Assembly (NCBI GenBank): GCA_014529385.2
Contig: CM043964.1
Span: forward strand, 106,518,087-106,582,086
DNA: 64,000 bases
From: Adiantum capillus-veneris
Taxonomy: Eukaryota; Streptophyta; Polypodiopsida; Polypodiales; Pteridaceae
Direction: 5' to 3'
The notes under the pieces were generated by a model, which was not told where the DNA came from, did no database searches, and saw only the letters and a list, made by a program, of their open reading frames with translations. Numbering within the stretch: the first letter of the stretch is position 1; each line of letters begins with the position of its first letter. Both the position numbers and the translations under genes were made by a program. Positions 32,377 to 44,139 of the stretch are shown piece after piece.

Positions 32377-32799
32377 ATGGCTAGTACGCTAGAGTCATCC
32401 ACTCCTGCCTTGGGTGAGAGGTACCCTCGTTACTTTTCACAAATATTTCACATGGTCTTTCCAGTGCTTGCATGTGAATGGGATTTGATAGGTACGCTAG
32501 CATGTGAGAGGAGTTTTGAGGAGTTAGAATGGCTGATACGTCTCTTGACCACGTCTGATCCATACTTAGTAGTGAGCGTTTCTCCCATTGCACAAGCCTA
32601 CCCTTTTGACCAAGATGACTATAGGCGTCTGGTGACCTTCTTAGTAAACATGGGCACCTATGATGAAGAAGAAAATTTACATGACTACACGGATGGCACA
32701 TATGGTCTCATGGATGATGACTTTGTTTATCTCGATGACGAGGATAGGGGTTTAGCCTTAGGGTTTCCCCCCAACCTCTACAATATCCTATTCCCTTGA
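32377..32799 (+). CDS. Gypsy-1 accessory ORF, acidic protein of unknown function
   Basis: I chose the ATG at 32377 (context GATATGGCT), giving 140 residues starting MASTLESSTPALGERYPRYF. An in-frame ATG at 32341 would add 12 residues. The product is rich in Asp, Glu and aromatic residues, especially near the carboxy end (MDDDFVYLDDEDRG). I see no signal peptide, clear membrane segment, zinc finger or other known motif, so it is not obviously envelope-like. It sits between pol and the 3' LTR on the same strand, the place where Athila and some Tat elements carry extra genes. The absence of stops over 140 codons in an element with few lesions supports a real protein. Confidence 0.6.
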   Translation: MASTLESSTPALGERYPRYFSQIFHMVFPVLACEWDLIGTLACERSFEELEWLIRLLTTSDPYLVVSVSPIAQAYPFDQDDYRRLVTFLVNMGTYDEEENLHDYTDGTYGLMDDDFVYLDDEDRGLALGFPPNLYNILFP

Positions 32800-34152
32800 C
32801 TCTTTAGGGGGAGTGCAAATAATTAGGTTAGGGTTCCTTATGTTTTTTGTTGTGTTCAATAAGTGTTGGTACCTTTTCCCACTAATGTGCCTCCTGGAGG
32901 TATTCCTTTTGTTTCCTAGTGTGTACAGGAGCGTGTTGCTATTGATAGGATTTGGACCTTCATGGAACCTTTCTCTCGTTCCCACTTCAAATCAAGCGCG
33001 ACCATCAACACAAACAGGTGTTTTATGTCCATTAGCATTGCCCTTATCTTTTTGCATCCATGTTTGTCTGCTTTGATTGTGATTGGTAGCATACTATTCA
33101 GCGCATTTGCTTAGTATCAAACATTTAATTCAATGTAATGTTTTGTCATAATCACTTGTCTAGGTTTAAAAATCAAGCAGTCCGACTAAGCTAGTTTGAC
33201 CAAGCTAGGTATTAGAAATCTTCTCTTAATACCATGGGGAATGCCTTCCTAATAAGCAATGGTTACTTAGGTTCTTAATCCGATTTAGGCAGCATTGTGT
33301 GAAATGTACTAGGGCTTTCTAGTGGGCTTAACCCTATTGACCTTTAGCTTAAGTATTATAAAGGGAGTTTACTAATGTGATGAGCCTGGGGAGGGTAACA
33401 GTGTTATATGACCCCCCAAAGTTACAAAATTAAAATGCTGAAAATGAACAAACAAAAAATCAAAGTGCCACAATGTAAAATTTTAAGCTGGAAGAGAAAT
33501 CCCTGCTTAAATTGGTACTTCACTCACATGTATCGCCTATGGTACTAGAGCCCTAGAGGTTCCCAGTGTGGGCGCTTTTCCTTGAAAAGCAAAAAACCCA
33601 AGGCATACAAAATAAGCACACACATCAAAATTGAATCAATGTGAAAAGACTTTGGGGGTCAAAGAAAAGGTAATCAGTCAGGCGATGATTTCATGAGAAA
33701 TTCCTTTTATCGTAGCTTAACTACAAGGTCTTCTAGGTATAGCCTCTAGTCAGCCCTCGAACATCAAATACTTGGCTCTCGCGATTAAACAACTTAATTG
33801 ACCAGAAAAAATTGAGAAGTTACCCATGGTATTAATAGTCGAGCTCTAGTGCGTTTTGACCGTTAAATTAGCGACCCCAGACTTGTTTAATTTTTTACCT
33901 TTACATCTGTTTATGCATTTGATTATATTGCAATTTAATGTTTATTGCTGACAAATTGTCTAAAATTCTGTTACCAATCAATTTGTCTGTCTATTGCATA
34001 TGATTTTTAATTGTATATGAGAATGCAATTACTGTGGCAATGTTGTTTGATTTTGCAGTGATTGAAGAAGACTACGCACATCCATGTCGAGTGCTCTCCC
34101 ATCTCGATGAACGAGCTTCAACTGGATAGCTTCCGAGGACGGAATCTACATC
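32800..34152 (+). other. Gypsy-1 long non-coding 3' region
   Basis: About 1.35 kb between the accessory ORF and the terminal polypurine tract. Purine runs such as TTTAGGGGGAG near 32810 occur, but no long frame on either strand has recognisable content. Confidence 0.7.
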
Positions 34153-34165
34153 AGGAAGGGGGGCA
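34153..34165 (+). other. Gypsy-1 terminal polypurine tract
   Basis: AGGAAGGGGGGCA ends exactly at the 3' LTR. It primes plus-strand synthesis. Confidence 0.92.
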
Positions 34166-34449
34166 TGTTAACCCTCACGGCACACGGACACCCTATGATC
34201 TATAAACGTTGTATTATTTAGAGTCAGGTACCGGGCTTGTCAGACCAATAGGAACAGGGTAAGGGTGATCGCCGATGACAGACGCACTCTAACTGGAATA
34301 TTCAAGGAGTTAGTTGGCTAAGTATGGGCGCCCAAGTGTGAATGGGGTAAGCTCATATAAAAGCCACTAAACCTAATTTTTACTGATTCTCTCATTGTGC
34401 AATAGAAGCCGCTCTTGCTCCATCTCCACCTTCTCCTTCACCATCTCCT

Positions 34450-34481
<32 letters not shown>

Positions 34482-34724
34482 TGTGAGAGAGAGTGTGAGA
34501 GTGTGTGTGTGGTCGAGCATTGCGGCGGCACGACGGCGGCGAGGCGGTTGAGTGCGGCGTAGCGGCGTCTCCCTCTTCTTCGCGGCGCGGGAATCCTTCA
34601 TTCGCAACTACGCAAGAAGGTGAGTGACACACCATTCTTCCTTGTGAGCTTGTCTGTTGTATGACTGTGTGCTAGGAGCCTTTGTGGCTCGCACACGGTG
34701 CGTAGCAAGTCCCTAGCCGTGACA
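34166..34724 (+). repeat. Gypsy-1 3' LTR
   Basis: 559 bp. TATA box TATAAAAG at 34356-34363. The TG run is about 28 bases against about 40 in the 5' copy. Followed at once by the ACCAT target duplication and the rest of the Copia-B LTR. Confidence 0.97.
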
Positions 34725-34729
34725 ACCAT

Positions 34730-34947
34730 ATACATGTGGTAGTGATGTGTGTGAACACACTAGGACCGCCGGGGCATTTTTTCCCTCTTTAGGAGGTTTT
34801 TTCCCCCAAGCATTGTATATATGCCCATCACTGTAGGGCTATCAATCTTTTCATTGCACACTAAGTAACACACTCTCTATTGTGTGTCTTGAGCTTCCTT
34901 CGTCTTCTCCAAGCTGTGTGCGTTTCTCTGTAACCCTAATTCCAATA
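34730..34947 (+). repeat. Copia-B 5' LTR, main part
   Basis: This continues the nine bases at 21226-21234. Compared with 48342-48568 it has the same sequence with about 16 substitutions. A TATA-like TATATATG lies at 34816-34823. The last bases read CCAATA, where the intact copy has CCAACA. Confidence 0.95.
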
Positions 34948-34949
34948 AT

Positions 34950-34961
34950 TGGTATCAGAGT
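34950..34961 (+). other. Copia-B primer-binding site, initiator-Met tRNA
   Basis: TGGTATCAGAGT begins two bases after the LTR, the standard plant Copia site with one mismatch in twelve. Confidence 0.92.
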
Positions 34962-35309
34962 AGGTTGCGTCCTCCCGGGCTTAGTCGCCAGCTGCTCCAG
35001 TACATGCCTGCTCACTATCTCCAATTTTAGTGAGCTTTGGCGAGCGTTCGCAGATCGACAAATATTTTGGGTGAGCTCGTAGACCCTAGTTTGCTCAGAT
35101 TTCTGATTCGGACTCATTTCGGCCTCCGTTTCCACTACAGGCAGTATTGCACAAGCTATTTTGTCATTTTGTGCACAGTTTCTGTCAGTGCCGTTTTCTG
35201 CATAACAGGTGCCTTACAATCTTCAATAGTTTGTGCTATATAGCACATGTTGTCCCCGCTTCGTTTCTCCTACTTTTGAGCAGTTTTCACATCATGTGCA
35301 ACATTTACC

Positions 35310-35456
35310 ATGGCTGACAACAACACAGATGTCTTCAAGGTGTTTGCTGTTGAGGACAGGTTGGATGGGGACAATTACCCTATGTGGGCTTATATGATGC
35401 AACACGTTCTTGTGTCAAAGGGCGTCTGGAATATTGTACAGGGCATTGATGTACGT
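35310..35456 (+). pseudogene. Copia-B gag, 5' part
   Basis: The ATG at 35310 opens MADNNTDVFKVFAVED, then NYPMWAYMMQHVL and GVWNIVQGIDVR, at which point Gypsy-2 interrupts. Reading resumes at 44140. The same start exists in Copia-A at 6879. Confidence 0.93.
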
Positions 35457-36602
35457 TGTGAGTGGGATGGAAACACACACAACGCCTCTATAATGACCCA
35501 ACACACACTCTTGGGATGATACACACACACATTATGGGGCACCACTCGGCTTACACAACCAGCCTGGCCGAGACAGGAAACACACAGACGGAGTGAGAAG
35601 AGAGAGATTTCCCACTTGCCCACTCAACACTCACACATACACACTCACACACACACACACTCTCAAATCAACTCAAAGGAAGCAAATTGCTATTGTTTAG
35701 ACTCAATGAAGCTCAGCCCAACACCAATGGGCAAATAGTTTACACAGTATTGAGGAAATACACCATATACAACCACAAAGTTAAGCAGAGGCTTCACTCA
35801 CCGGAGAAGATTACACAGAAAAACAGCAAAAAATTTGTGAGAAATTTGGCAAAATGGACAGCGCCATTGCGTCCGGAACGCCTAAAAACCCCACCCTACA
35901 ATGTCACAGTGCTCAAATCCGACCTCGGATGAGCAATTTAGGGCCACAAAATGCTCCAAAAACAGCAAAAACACACTTGCGGCTGTTCCTCCTCTCTTCT
36001 CCACATCTTTTTATGGTCTTCTCTCTGTTTTTTCAGTTCCCACACTTAGCTTTATTAGTTGGGCACCCGTGGCCTTTTAGATGACCTCAAACGGACCCTG
36101 AACAGGCCAAAAACTGACCTCGCAGTGCATAGTTGTCACCTTTTTGCATCATCCGCACACTTGGCACTCATTTTTTCCAAATAATGCATCCCGCAACCAT
36201 GTGAAGTGGTCCCAAAAATTGGTCCTAATGATGACCTTTCTGCATAACTTTGACAAGAAAACACCCACATTGTGTCCGTTCTCATCCGCGTGCAAATATT
36301 GACCCCGTTCGCCCTCCTGACGCCACTAGATGCCATCTGACGCACCTGCTTACCTCATGTCGTCGGCCCGCGGATAGCTTCCTTGAGAAGTTTTACGTAC
36401 TACCAACTCCTCCTTATTGTAGAAAAAACACACTGGTACTGATAATAGTGAAAAACGCTGCGCTATGTACACCCTGTCCTACTGGTACACACGTGGGCCC
36501 CACGTAACCACCTGGCTATGGAAATTGGGTAATCCTTTATTCGATGCACCATGCATGTGTATGTACATATGCACAATCCCTTGCTCAAAAAAACTCCTGA
36601 AA
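35457..36602 (-). repeat. Gypsy-2 3' LTR
   Basis: About 1146 bp. Its minus-strand start reads TTTCAGGAG where the partner has TGTCAGGAG, so the TG has decayed. Contains a CA-rich tract near 35633-35660. Confidence 0.93.
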
Positions 36603-36625
36603 TAATTTGCCCATCCCCTAGCCTG
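36603..36625 (-). other. Probable Gypsy-2 polypurine tract
   Basis: On the minus strand GGGGATGGGCAAATTAT precedes the 3' LTR. The purine run is short and partly decayed. Confidence 0.5.
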
Positions 36626-36630
36626 CTAGA

Positions 36631-39195
36631 TCATTCATGGTCAGCAGCGGCAAAGAGAGATATGAGACTCGCCGCATCACAGGTCTCCTCATCCCTCACA
36701 GACATCACTTGCTCCACAGACAGCTCATCCTGCTCCACCATCATCAATCTAGCATGATACAATTTAAGATGCAATCCATTTACCCTTGACTTATGTAGAA
36801 CCCCATCCAGGTTAGCCAATTGATATGTACCATTCGAGAAACACTCCACTACCTTGAAAGGGCCTTCCCACTTAATTTGAAACTTCTTTTGGAAGGTGTT
36901 GTCCAGCTTACTGTTGTAGCTCAAAGCCAAGTCATGCTTCTTGATACCCTTACTTTTGACCTTTTCATTTATCTTTGCCAAATCCCTATCTTGCATTTGC
37001 CCATAATTTTCCAATGCACTCATCCTATCCAGCTGAACCTCTTGTAGATGTAAGAGCCTCTCTTCGAATGCATCACTAGGCGGCCCAAGCAACTTCTCTA
37101 ACATCTTGACCGCAGGCAACTCTACTTCCACAAGCAATAGTGCTTCCTTTCCATACACCAAATGAAATGGAGTAAACCCTGTACCTGTCTTCACCGAAGT
37201 ACGGTAAGCCCATAATGCACTAGGCAATTCCAAATCCCAATTATTTCCTTGGTGCTCTGTCACTTTAGAAAGAATTTGTACCAACTCACCATTGAATCTT
37301 TCATTTAAGCCATTACACTGCGGGTAATAAGGAGTGGTATGCTGATGCCTAATCTTCATCTTTGCACATAAAAAATCTAGCAGTTTAGCTCTAAAGCCAG
37401 GCCCCTTATCTGAAAGTAGCTCTAGTGGCACCCCAAACTTGCAACATATTTCATCATACACAATTTTTTTCACATCCTTTGCAGTGATCTGTTTTACTGC
37501 TATAGCCTCTGCCCATCTAGAGAGATAGTCCACTGCCGTCAAAATATAGCTTTTACCCCTGCTTGTGATAGGTAACGGGCCTATTGCATCAATCCCCCAC
37601 TTTTCAAACACATCAAATGCCATAATGGTTTTTCGTAGCTCTGGCTTCAACACTCTCTTCCCAAATGCTTGACACCTATTGCAAGACCTACACCAATGGT
37701 GAACATCCTTGTGCAAACTAGGCCACACATACCCCTCTTGCAAAATCTTATGCAAGGTGATCTTTAGAGCAAAATGGCCACCACATGCGCCTTCATGATT
37801 GGCTTCCAACACTCTGTAAAGCTCCTCCCGCCAAGGCACACATGTCAACACGAGATCAGCCCCTTTCATGTATAAGACATCACCAATCAATTTGTACCTG
37901 TATGCTCTACGCACAAAACCATACTTCTTAGACTTCTGAATCTCCTTTGGAATAATTCCTGTTAGCAAAAACTCCTCTTCTTGAGCCAAACTTTCCCGGC
38001 CATGATAAAGAGGTAAAGTGGTCCTCAACACAAATAGCTCCCCAATCATGCCTTGAGCTGCTTCATGTGCCTCTCCATTTAGAGCACGCTCAATGTTTCT
38101 GATGATCCATGCTTCAAACTTTTTTAACAGGCCTTTAATTCTGAAGCACATTTCCTTCAATGAGGTGTTCTTGCTCTTCCACACACCCAGCACTTGCTTC
38201 ACCACTAACAAGGCATCACCTTTTATGCTCAAGCTTCGAACCCCATGCTTCAAACAAATGTGTAATCCGGCTTCCAGAGTAGCATATTCAGCCTCATTGT
38301 TACTATGAGCATCCAATTTGAACCCTCTCTTGCATACTAGCTTCCCCTCTGGATCATAAAGTGCTATACCCCCTGAAGCTGCATCATGGCTCTTTCTGTA
38401 TGAACCATCAAAGAACAACACATGTGCATTGCTGATCTGTGGCACTTCTTCAACTACCTTTCTCACCACCTCTTCCTTAACAATAAGGAGATTCTCCTTG
38501 TAGGTCAACAAATCAGCTAGGGTAGCCCTTGTACTATCTTCCACTAGAAAAGAGAACTCAAACTCTTGCAGCTCAATTACCCATTTCTTCACCACATTTG
38601 ACATGTTAGTATCATTAATTAACTGTGGCAAAAAGGCATAACTCGTCAAGAAAACAAAAGGCCGTGGTAGCAAGTAATGACGAAATCATCGACAAGCAAA
38701 TATTACACTGGCCATCACTAGCTCTACTTCCGAGAACTTTCTCTCCGCTACCAACTTCACTCGGCTTGCACAATACACTGGCCTCATATAATGGCTGCCC
38801 TTCCCCTTTTGCAATAGCATGGCTCCAATGGCATCATCCCCTACTGATGAATTTACATAAAACACTTTCTCCCAATCAGGAGCCTGCATGGCTGACAACC
38901 CCCCTAACACCTCTTTCACCTCTTGAAACACTTCTTCACACTTGTCATCCCATTGCAATGGATAATGCTTTGCCACTTGTTGTAATGGATAAAGAATCTG
39001 AGAATACAATGGAATAAACCTTGCCATGTACTTCACTTTGTGTATAAAGGTTGCCAATTGCTTCGTACTCGTAGGTGATGGAAGATTAATAATAGACTTA
39101 ACCTTGTCTGGATCAGCCTCAATGCCATTTTTTGACACCATGTGGCCCAATAACTTCACCCTTGGCTGTGCTAGATGACATTTATTTGGATTTAG
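36631..39195 (-). pseudogene. pol: Gypsy-2 pol: RNase H, second RNase H, integrase
   Basis: The frame continues from gag-pol after a TAG at 39196 and is broken once more by a TGA at about 38686, leaving blocks of 157 and 680 codons. The first block has the RT thumb (KLLGHMVSKNGIEADPDKVK) and the start of RNase H. The 680-codon block ends that RNase H and then holds a second one: VLFFDGSYRK (Asp 89), NNEAEYATLEAGL (Glu 129) and IKGDALLVV (Asp 153). The fourth acidic position reads GEAHEAA, with His for the usual Asp. The integrase keeps H293, H300, C331 and C334 and the triad D362, D422, E458 with DD35E spacing, followed by a GPF module (KWEGPFKVVECFSNGTYQL). Confidence 0.94.
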
Positions 39196-42000
39196 CTATC
39201 CTCCACATTCATCATATTGAGCCAATACCATCTGCAGCTTCTCATGGTGTTCAGCCCTACTGCTATAAACACAAAAGTCATCCATAAAAGCTTTAAGACA
39301 ACTACCAATGAATGGTTCCAACACCCAATTTGCTCTCTCTTGATAGAAGGAAGGTCCATTTGACAACCCAAATGGCAATACTGTGTAGCAATAGCAGCCC
39401 CATTGCGTAATAAAAGTGGTCTTTGTGCGGTCTTTAAGAGCAATCTTCAATTGAAAATAGCCTGAAAAACCATCACACACACTGTACCTCTCATAACCTG
39501 CCACTGAATCCAAGATCTGATCGATGAATGGAAGAGGATATGGGTTCTTCTTAGTGGCTGCGTTTAAGGGTTTAAAATCTACACAAATTCTCCACTTCCC
39601 ATCCTTCTTTGGACTGACTACAACTGGACTCACCCATTTTGTGGTCTCCACAGGGACTATGAACCCTGCCTTCAACAACTTGTCCACCTCTTCTCGCAAG
39701 GCTTCCATTTGCTCTTGACCCATCCTTCTTAGCCTTTGCCGCACTGGCTTAGCACCTTCTTTCAGCTCTATATGCATCTCTTCGCCCTTGAACCCTTTGA
39801 TATCTTCATATGAAGTAATGAACAAATCAGGAAAACTAGCTAGCATGTGCAAATATATATCCTTCTCCATAGCTGAGAGGTCTCCACTGATCATTTGTGT
39901 CATCAATTCCTGCTTCTTTGACAACTCAACCTTGGTTTGCATCAACCCTTCAATCACTTCATAAGGCCCTTCACTTTCATCTTCAACCTCATTCGCAAAT
40001 GCAACTAAACCAAACTCCTGGATTTCTTTGTCCACCAAAAGAAATGCAACATCAGCATCCTCATCACTGCTGGTAGTGCTATCACTGTCCTCATCTGTCA
40101 CTGTGGAAGAGTCTTCATCACTAGACTCATCCTCATCTTCATAAAGCTCCTCTAATCGTTTCCTTGTGTCCATATTATAAAGCTTCTTGGTACCTGTCTT
40201 TCCATAGAGGCTAATCGTACCATGTCGCCAATCTTGAACAGCTCCCGCTGCACGTAACCATGGTCTGCCCAGTATAATAGGATATGCTCCCAACCCTACT
40301 GGCATCACATGAAAATCAACCACTGCCTTTGCATCATATGCCTCCACTTCTAAGCTCTTTACAACACCCAAGAATTTTACTTTTTGATGGTTTGCCAATC
40401 TGATCCGAAAACCTGACACCCCAGCCACTGTGAGACCCATCTTCTCAACGCATGAGTGTGTTATGACGCATATTTGGGCTCCGCCATCCACATAACCTTG
40501 TCCCAAATTTTTCCTTTTATGCCACACATCTACTATTGGACAAATGTCTGGTACCTCATCCATTGTCAACACCTTTATTGAACCTCTCTCTGGCTCTTTC
40601 TCCATTGGGTTAACCATCCTCTTCCACTGTCGCTTTAGCTTAGGCACCATCTCTATAAGCTGCCCAAAAGTAACATCTGCCTTCCTGCTCGTCAGATCCT
40701 CCTTCAAGTCATAGCTTAATTGCCCATTCCCTAGTGGAAAATCTGAAACATGAAACTTTCGACGAGCTCTCCTTTTCCTCTTGGCCTTGACATCTTCGCC
40801 TTCATGGCTCTTTCCTTTCTTCTTACTAGGACCTAGGGCACTTCTTCCTTCCTTATCCTCTGTGGTCCTCTTTCTAATAGGCATCACTAATGTATCCTCT
40901 AGCTTTGATGCCTTCTTCAAGGTGACTACACTTAGCACTTTTATCTTTCCCTTTTCCTCTTGGGTTAATCCACTGGTTCCTTCATCTCCCTTAATTTCGA
41001 TGCCATAATCATTTGACCTAGTTAACACCTGTCTTGGCAATGGATACATGTCTCCCCCCATCCTTGGTGGCTTATCACATTGCGGGCTGATGTGACCCAA
41101 CTCTCCACAATTGTAACATGTGGGCGTCTGCCTCCAAAACCTACCATTGCTTTGTCCAACACCATTCCTAGGTCTTTCTTCACCTCCTGGCTGATTTGCA
41201 AACCTCCCTCGACCTCGATTATTTCCCACTTGACCTAGCATGTTTAGGCTGAGATTCTTCATCAAATCTACCACTTGCCTCATGTCTTGCCTTAGCCCAT
41301 CATCTTGCACCGATGTAGTGACCACTGTTGGCATAACTTGAGTAGTAACAGGAACCACTGGTTCATGATGAACCCCTGACATGCGACCTTGTAAAGAGTC
41401 CATAGGCTGAAATTCAGACCTCAGCTTCCACTCTTTGTTCCTTGCTACCTCTAGTGCATCTTCATATGTCCTAGGCTTCTTTAGCTCCACTCTCCAACGT
41501 ATATTCTCCCAAAGACCAGCCAAGAACCTGTCCTTCTTCATCATGTCAGGCGGGGGTACCTGTGGTGCTAAGGCCTTGCACATCCGCTCCCATGCCAATG
41601 AGAACTTACGTATGTACGTATCTACTGGCTCACCTTCCTTTTGCACCAAACCTTGTACTTCTTGCCACACTTTGTCAGGATCTTCTATCTTCACAAACTC
41701 CACTTCCAACCCATGCCTTAGATTGTCCCAACTCAAGCTTACAGGTGGATCCGCTGCACGCAACTCCTCTTCAAATGTTTTGGACCAGACTCGTGCATCA
41801 TTCTTCAAACAAATTTGGAGAAGACGTAACATCTGCGCAGGGTCATGAATATGGTTTCTAATGTAGGCAACCTCCATCTTTTCCAAAAAATCTTCCACAT
41901 CTTCATCACTTCTTCCATGAAACTCCGGATAAGAGAAAGCCATGGCTACCCAAGTTACAGTGCTTTGAGAACCCCTTTGAACACACGTGCAAGAACCCAA
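39196..42000 (-). pseudogene. gag-pol: Gypsy-2 gag, protease and RT
   Basis: The frame is 934 codons. The likely start is the second Met (41943), giving MAFSYPEFHGRSDEDVEDF, because earlier residues have no family match. Gag has a retrotransposon capsid fold (ENIRWRVELKKPRTYEDALE) and one zinc knuckle, CYNCGELGHISPQC (residues 295-308). After a basic stretch comes the protease with YVDGGAQICVI (Asp 505) and YPIILGRPWL. An acidic Ser/Asp/Glu linker spans 618-650. RT has TKWVSPVVVSPKKDGKWRIC, FGLSNGPSFYQE and the catalytic FMDDFCVYSS (Asp 907 and 908). A TAG after ECGG ends the frame inside RT. Confidence 0.94.
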
Positions 42001-42971
42001 AACTTTTGACTACCCAATCCCCAGAAACATCAATGGAGCTCAACTTTAGATAAGGACAAACACATGCACATCAAATGAGTTTTCATAGTTGATCATCGGA
42101 ATTACAACAGGCAAAGGACATTCCAAGATCTCTCGTAATCTTCTTGGCCCGAACATAAAGACTATGCACTGCTGGAAAAAAATATTCCTGGACACATGAA
42201 CATTTATCTGGATTCTTTGAGTTAAATGAAATGGAGTGAATTGAGGGCCATTTTGATCATCCATTAAAGCCAACCATGAAGCTTCCAAGAAGGCACACCT
42301 GACTTATCCTCTGATTTTGCCAAAATTTGAGCAGTATCACAGCATCAATGGCTCAAAAGACCGAAAAACCAGCCATCACAACTCGGAAAAATTTTGGCAG
42401 AGTTTCCCTAGAAGTAGAGCAGTAGGAACCCAAAATATAGACTGTATATGTATGCATAAACTGTCAACAATAGAACCCGAGCATCAAATAGGACTCACTA
42501 GTACATAGCCTATGGCAAGGTCACGAAAAGGGTGCTCCAGCTACTTGTATCACCGAAAGGATCTCCACATTTGAGAATCCCCCAGCTCAATAAAACCTTA
42601 TGCTATCGACCCTCACACGAAGGCTTATGCAAATCTCGTATAGTCACATCTCAGAAATCACTATCTTCCAGACCAAGTCTCAGAAATGGATGGGACTACC
42701 AAATAAAACCAAGTATGGCTCCACAAAGGCGTACAATTGGCAGTTTCCACAAGTAACGTACAATCCAACAGACAATGCGCTCAAACAGGCGCCAAATGAT
42801 GCATACCCACAACAACTGCAAGTGACACCACTGCTAGTATATCACTGTACTCCAGCTACTTGTACCTATGTGAATCACCTGTACCTGTACCTGTAACCTG
42901 TAGTCTGCAACCTGTAATCCTGAATCTGGAAGCTTGAAGCTCGAAGCAGAAGGTACTCGAAGAAGATCCTC
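42001..42971 (-). other. Gypsy-2 leader
   Basis: About 970 bases between the primer-binding site and gag on the minus strand. No recognisable coding content on either strand. Confidence 0.7.
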
Positions 42972-42986
42972 CGTGGGGGCGCCAAA
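42972..42986 (-). other. Gypsy-2 primer-binding site
   Basis: On the minus strand TGGCGCCCCCACGGA starts a few bases after the 5' LTR. The TGGCGCC start is typical of plant Gypsy sites. I cannot name the tRNA with confidence. Confidence 0.75.
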
Positions 42987-42990
42987 AGAA

Positions 42991-44139
42991 TGTGAGCGGG
43001 ATGGAAACACACACAACGCCTCTATAATGACCCGACACACACTCTTGGGATGATACACACACACATTATGGGGCATCACTCGGCTTACACAACCAGCCTG
43101 GCCGAGACAGGAAACACACAGACGGAGTGAGAAGAGAGAGATTTCCCACTTGCCCACTCAACACTCACACATACACACTCACACACACACACACTCTCTC
43201 AATTCAGCTCAAAGGAAGCAAATTGTTGTTGTTTAGACTCAATGAAGCTCAGCCCAACACCAATGGGGCAAATAGTTTACACAGTATCGAGGAAATACAC
43301 CAGATACAACCATAAAGTTAAGCAGAGGCTTCACTCATGGGAGAAGATTACACAGAAAAACAGCAGAAAATCTGTGAGAAATTTGGCAAAATGGACAGCG
43401 CCATTGCGTCCGGAACGCCCAAAAACCCCACCCTACAATGTCACAGTGCTCAAATCCGATCTCGGATGAGCAATTTAGGGCCAAAAAATGCTCCAAAAAC
43501 AGCAAAAACACACTTGTAGCTGTTCCTCCTCTCTTCTCCACGTTTTTTTCTGGTCTTCTCTTTGTTTTTTCAGTTCCCACACTTAGCTTTATTAGTTGGG
43601 CACCCGTGGCCTTTTAGATGACCTCAAACGGACCCCGAACAGGCCAAAAACTGACCTCGCAGTGCATAGTTGTCACCTTTTTGCATCATCCGCACACCTG
43701 GCACTCAGTTTTTCCAAACAATGCATCCCGTAACCACGTGACGTGGCCCCAAAAAGTGGTCCTAATGATGACCTTTCTGCATAACTCTCACAAGAAAACA
43801 CCCACGTTGTGTCCGTCCTCATCCGCGTGCAAATATTGACCCCGTTCGCCCTCCTGACGCCACTAGATGCCATCTGACGCACCTGCTTACCTCATGTCGT
43901 CGGCCCGCGGATAGCTTTCTCGAGAAGTTTTATGCGCTACCAACTCCTCCTTATTGTAGAAAAAACACACTGGTACTGATAATAGTGAAAATCGATGCGC
44001 TATGTACACCCTGTCCTACTTGTACACACGTGGGCCCCACGTAACCACCTGGCTATGGAAATTGGGTAATCCTTTATCCGATGCACCATGCATGTGTATG
44101 TACATATGCGCAATCCCTTGCTCAAAAAAACTCCTGACA
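42991..44139 (-). repeat. Gypsy-2 5' LTR
   Basis: About 1149 bp with TGTCAGGAG at the start and CTCACA at the end on the minus strand. Partner of 35457-36602. Confidence 0.95.

Larger units (their letters stand above)
21235..34724 (+). mobile_element. Gypsy-1: 13.5-kb Ty3/Gypsy element with extra coding capacity
   Basis: LTRs at 21235-21805 and 34166-34724 share TG...CA ends and differ at about 13 substitutions plus a TG-repeat length change, roughly 2.4%. A perfect ACCAT duplication flanks it (21230-21234 and 34725-34729). Inside, in order, are an Asp-tRNA PBS, a 950-base leader, gag with four zinc knuckles, pol with protease, RT, RNase H and integrase, a post-integrase extension with a second protease-like domain, an internal purine tract and TATA site, an accessory ORF, a long non-coding 3' region and the terminal polypurine tract. 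Only one internal stop in gag and one frameshift in pol separate it from a complete set. The Asp PBS and length are like the Athila/Tat group, but I cannot assign a lineage by eye. Confidence 0.97.
35457..44139 (-). mobile_element. Gypsy-2: 8.7-kb Ty3/Gypsy element with dual RNase H
   Basis: LTRs at 35457-36602 and 42991-44139 match over their full length with roughly 4-5% divergence. The coding strand is minus. Target duplication is ACGT (35453-35456 and 44140-44143), with a fifth base mismatched. Gag and pol lie in one frame, broken only by two stop codons. A second RNase H domain between the Ty3-type RNase H and the integrase is the mark of the Tat lineage (Ogre, Retand and relatives). It was inserted in Copia-B gag and is therefore younger than Copia-B. 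Confidence 0.96.

Noticed and set aside
32377-32799. Accessory ORF as an envelope gene
   Set aside because: No signal peptide, fusion-like hydrophobic stretch, cleavage site or membrane anchor is visible. Position alone is not enough.
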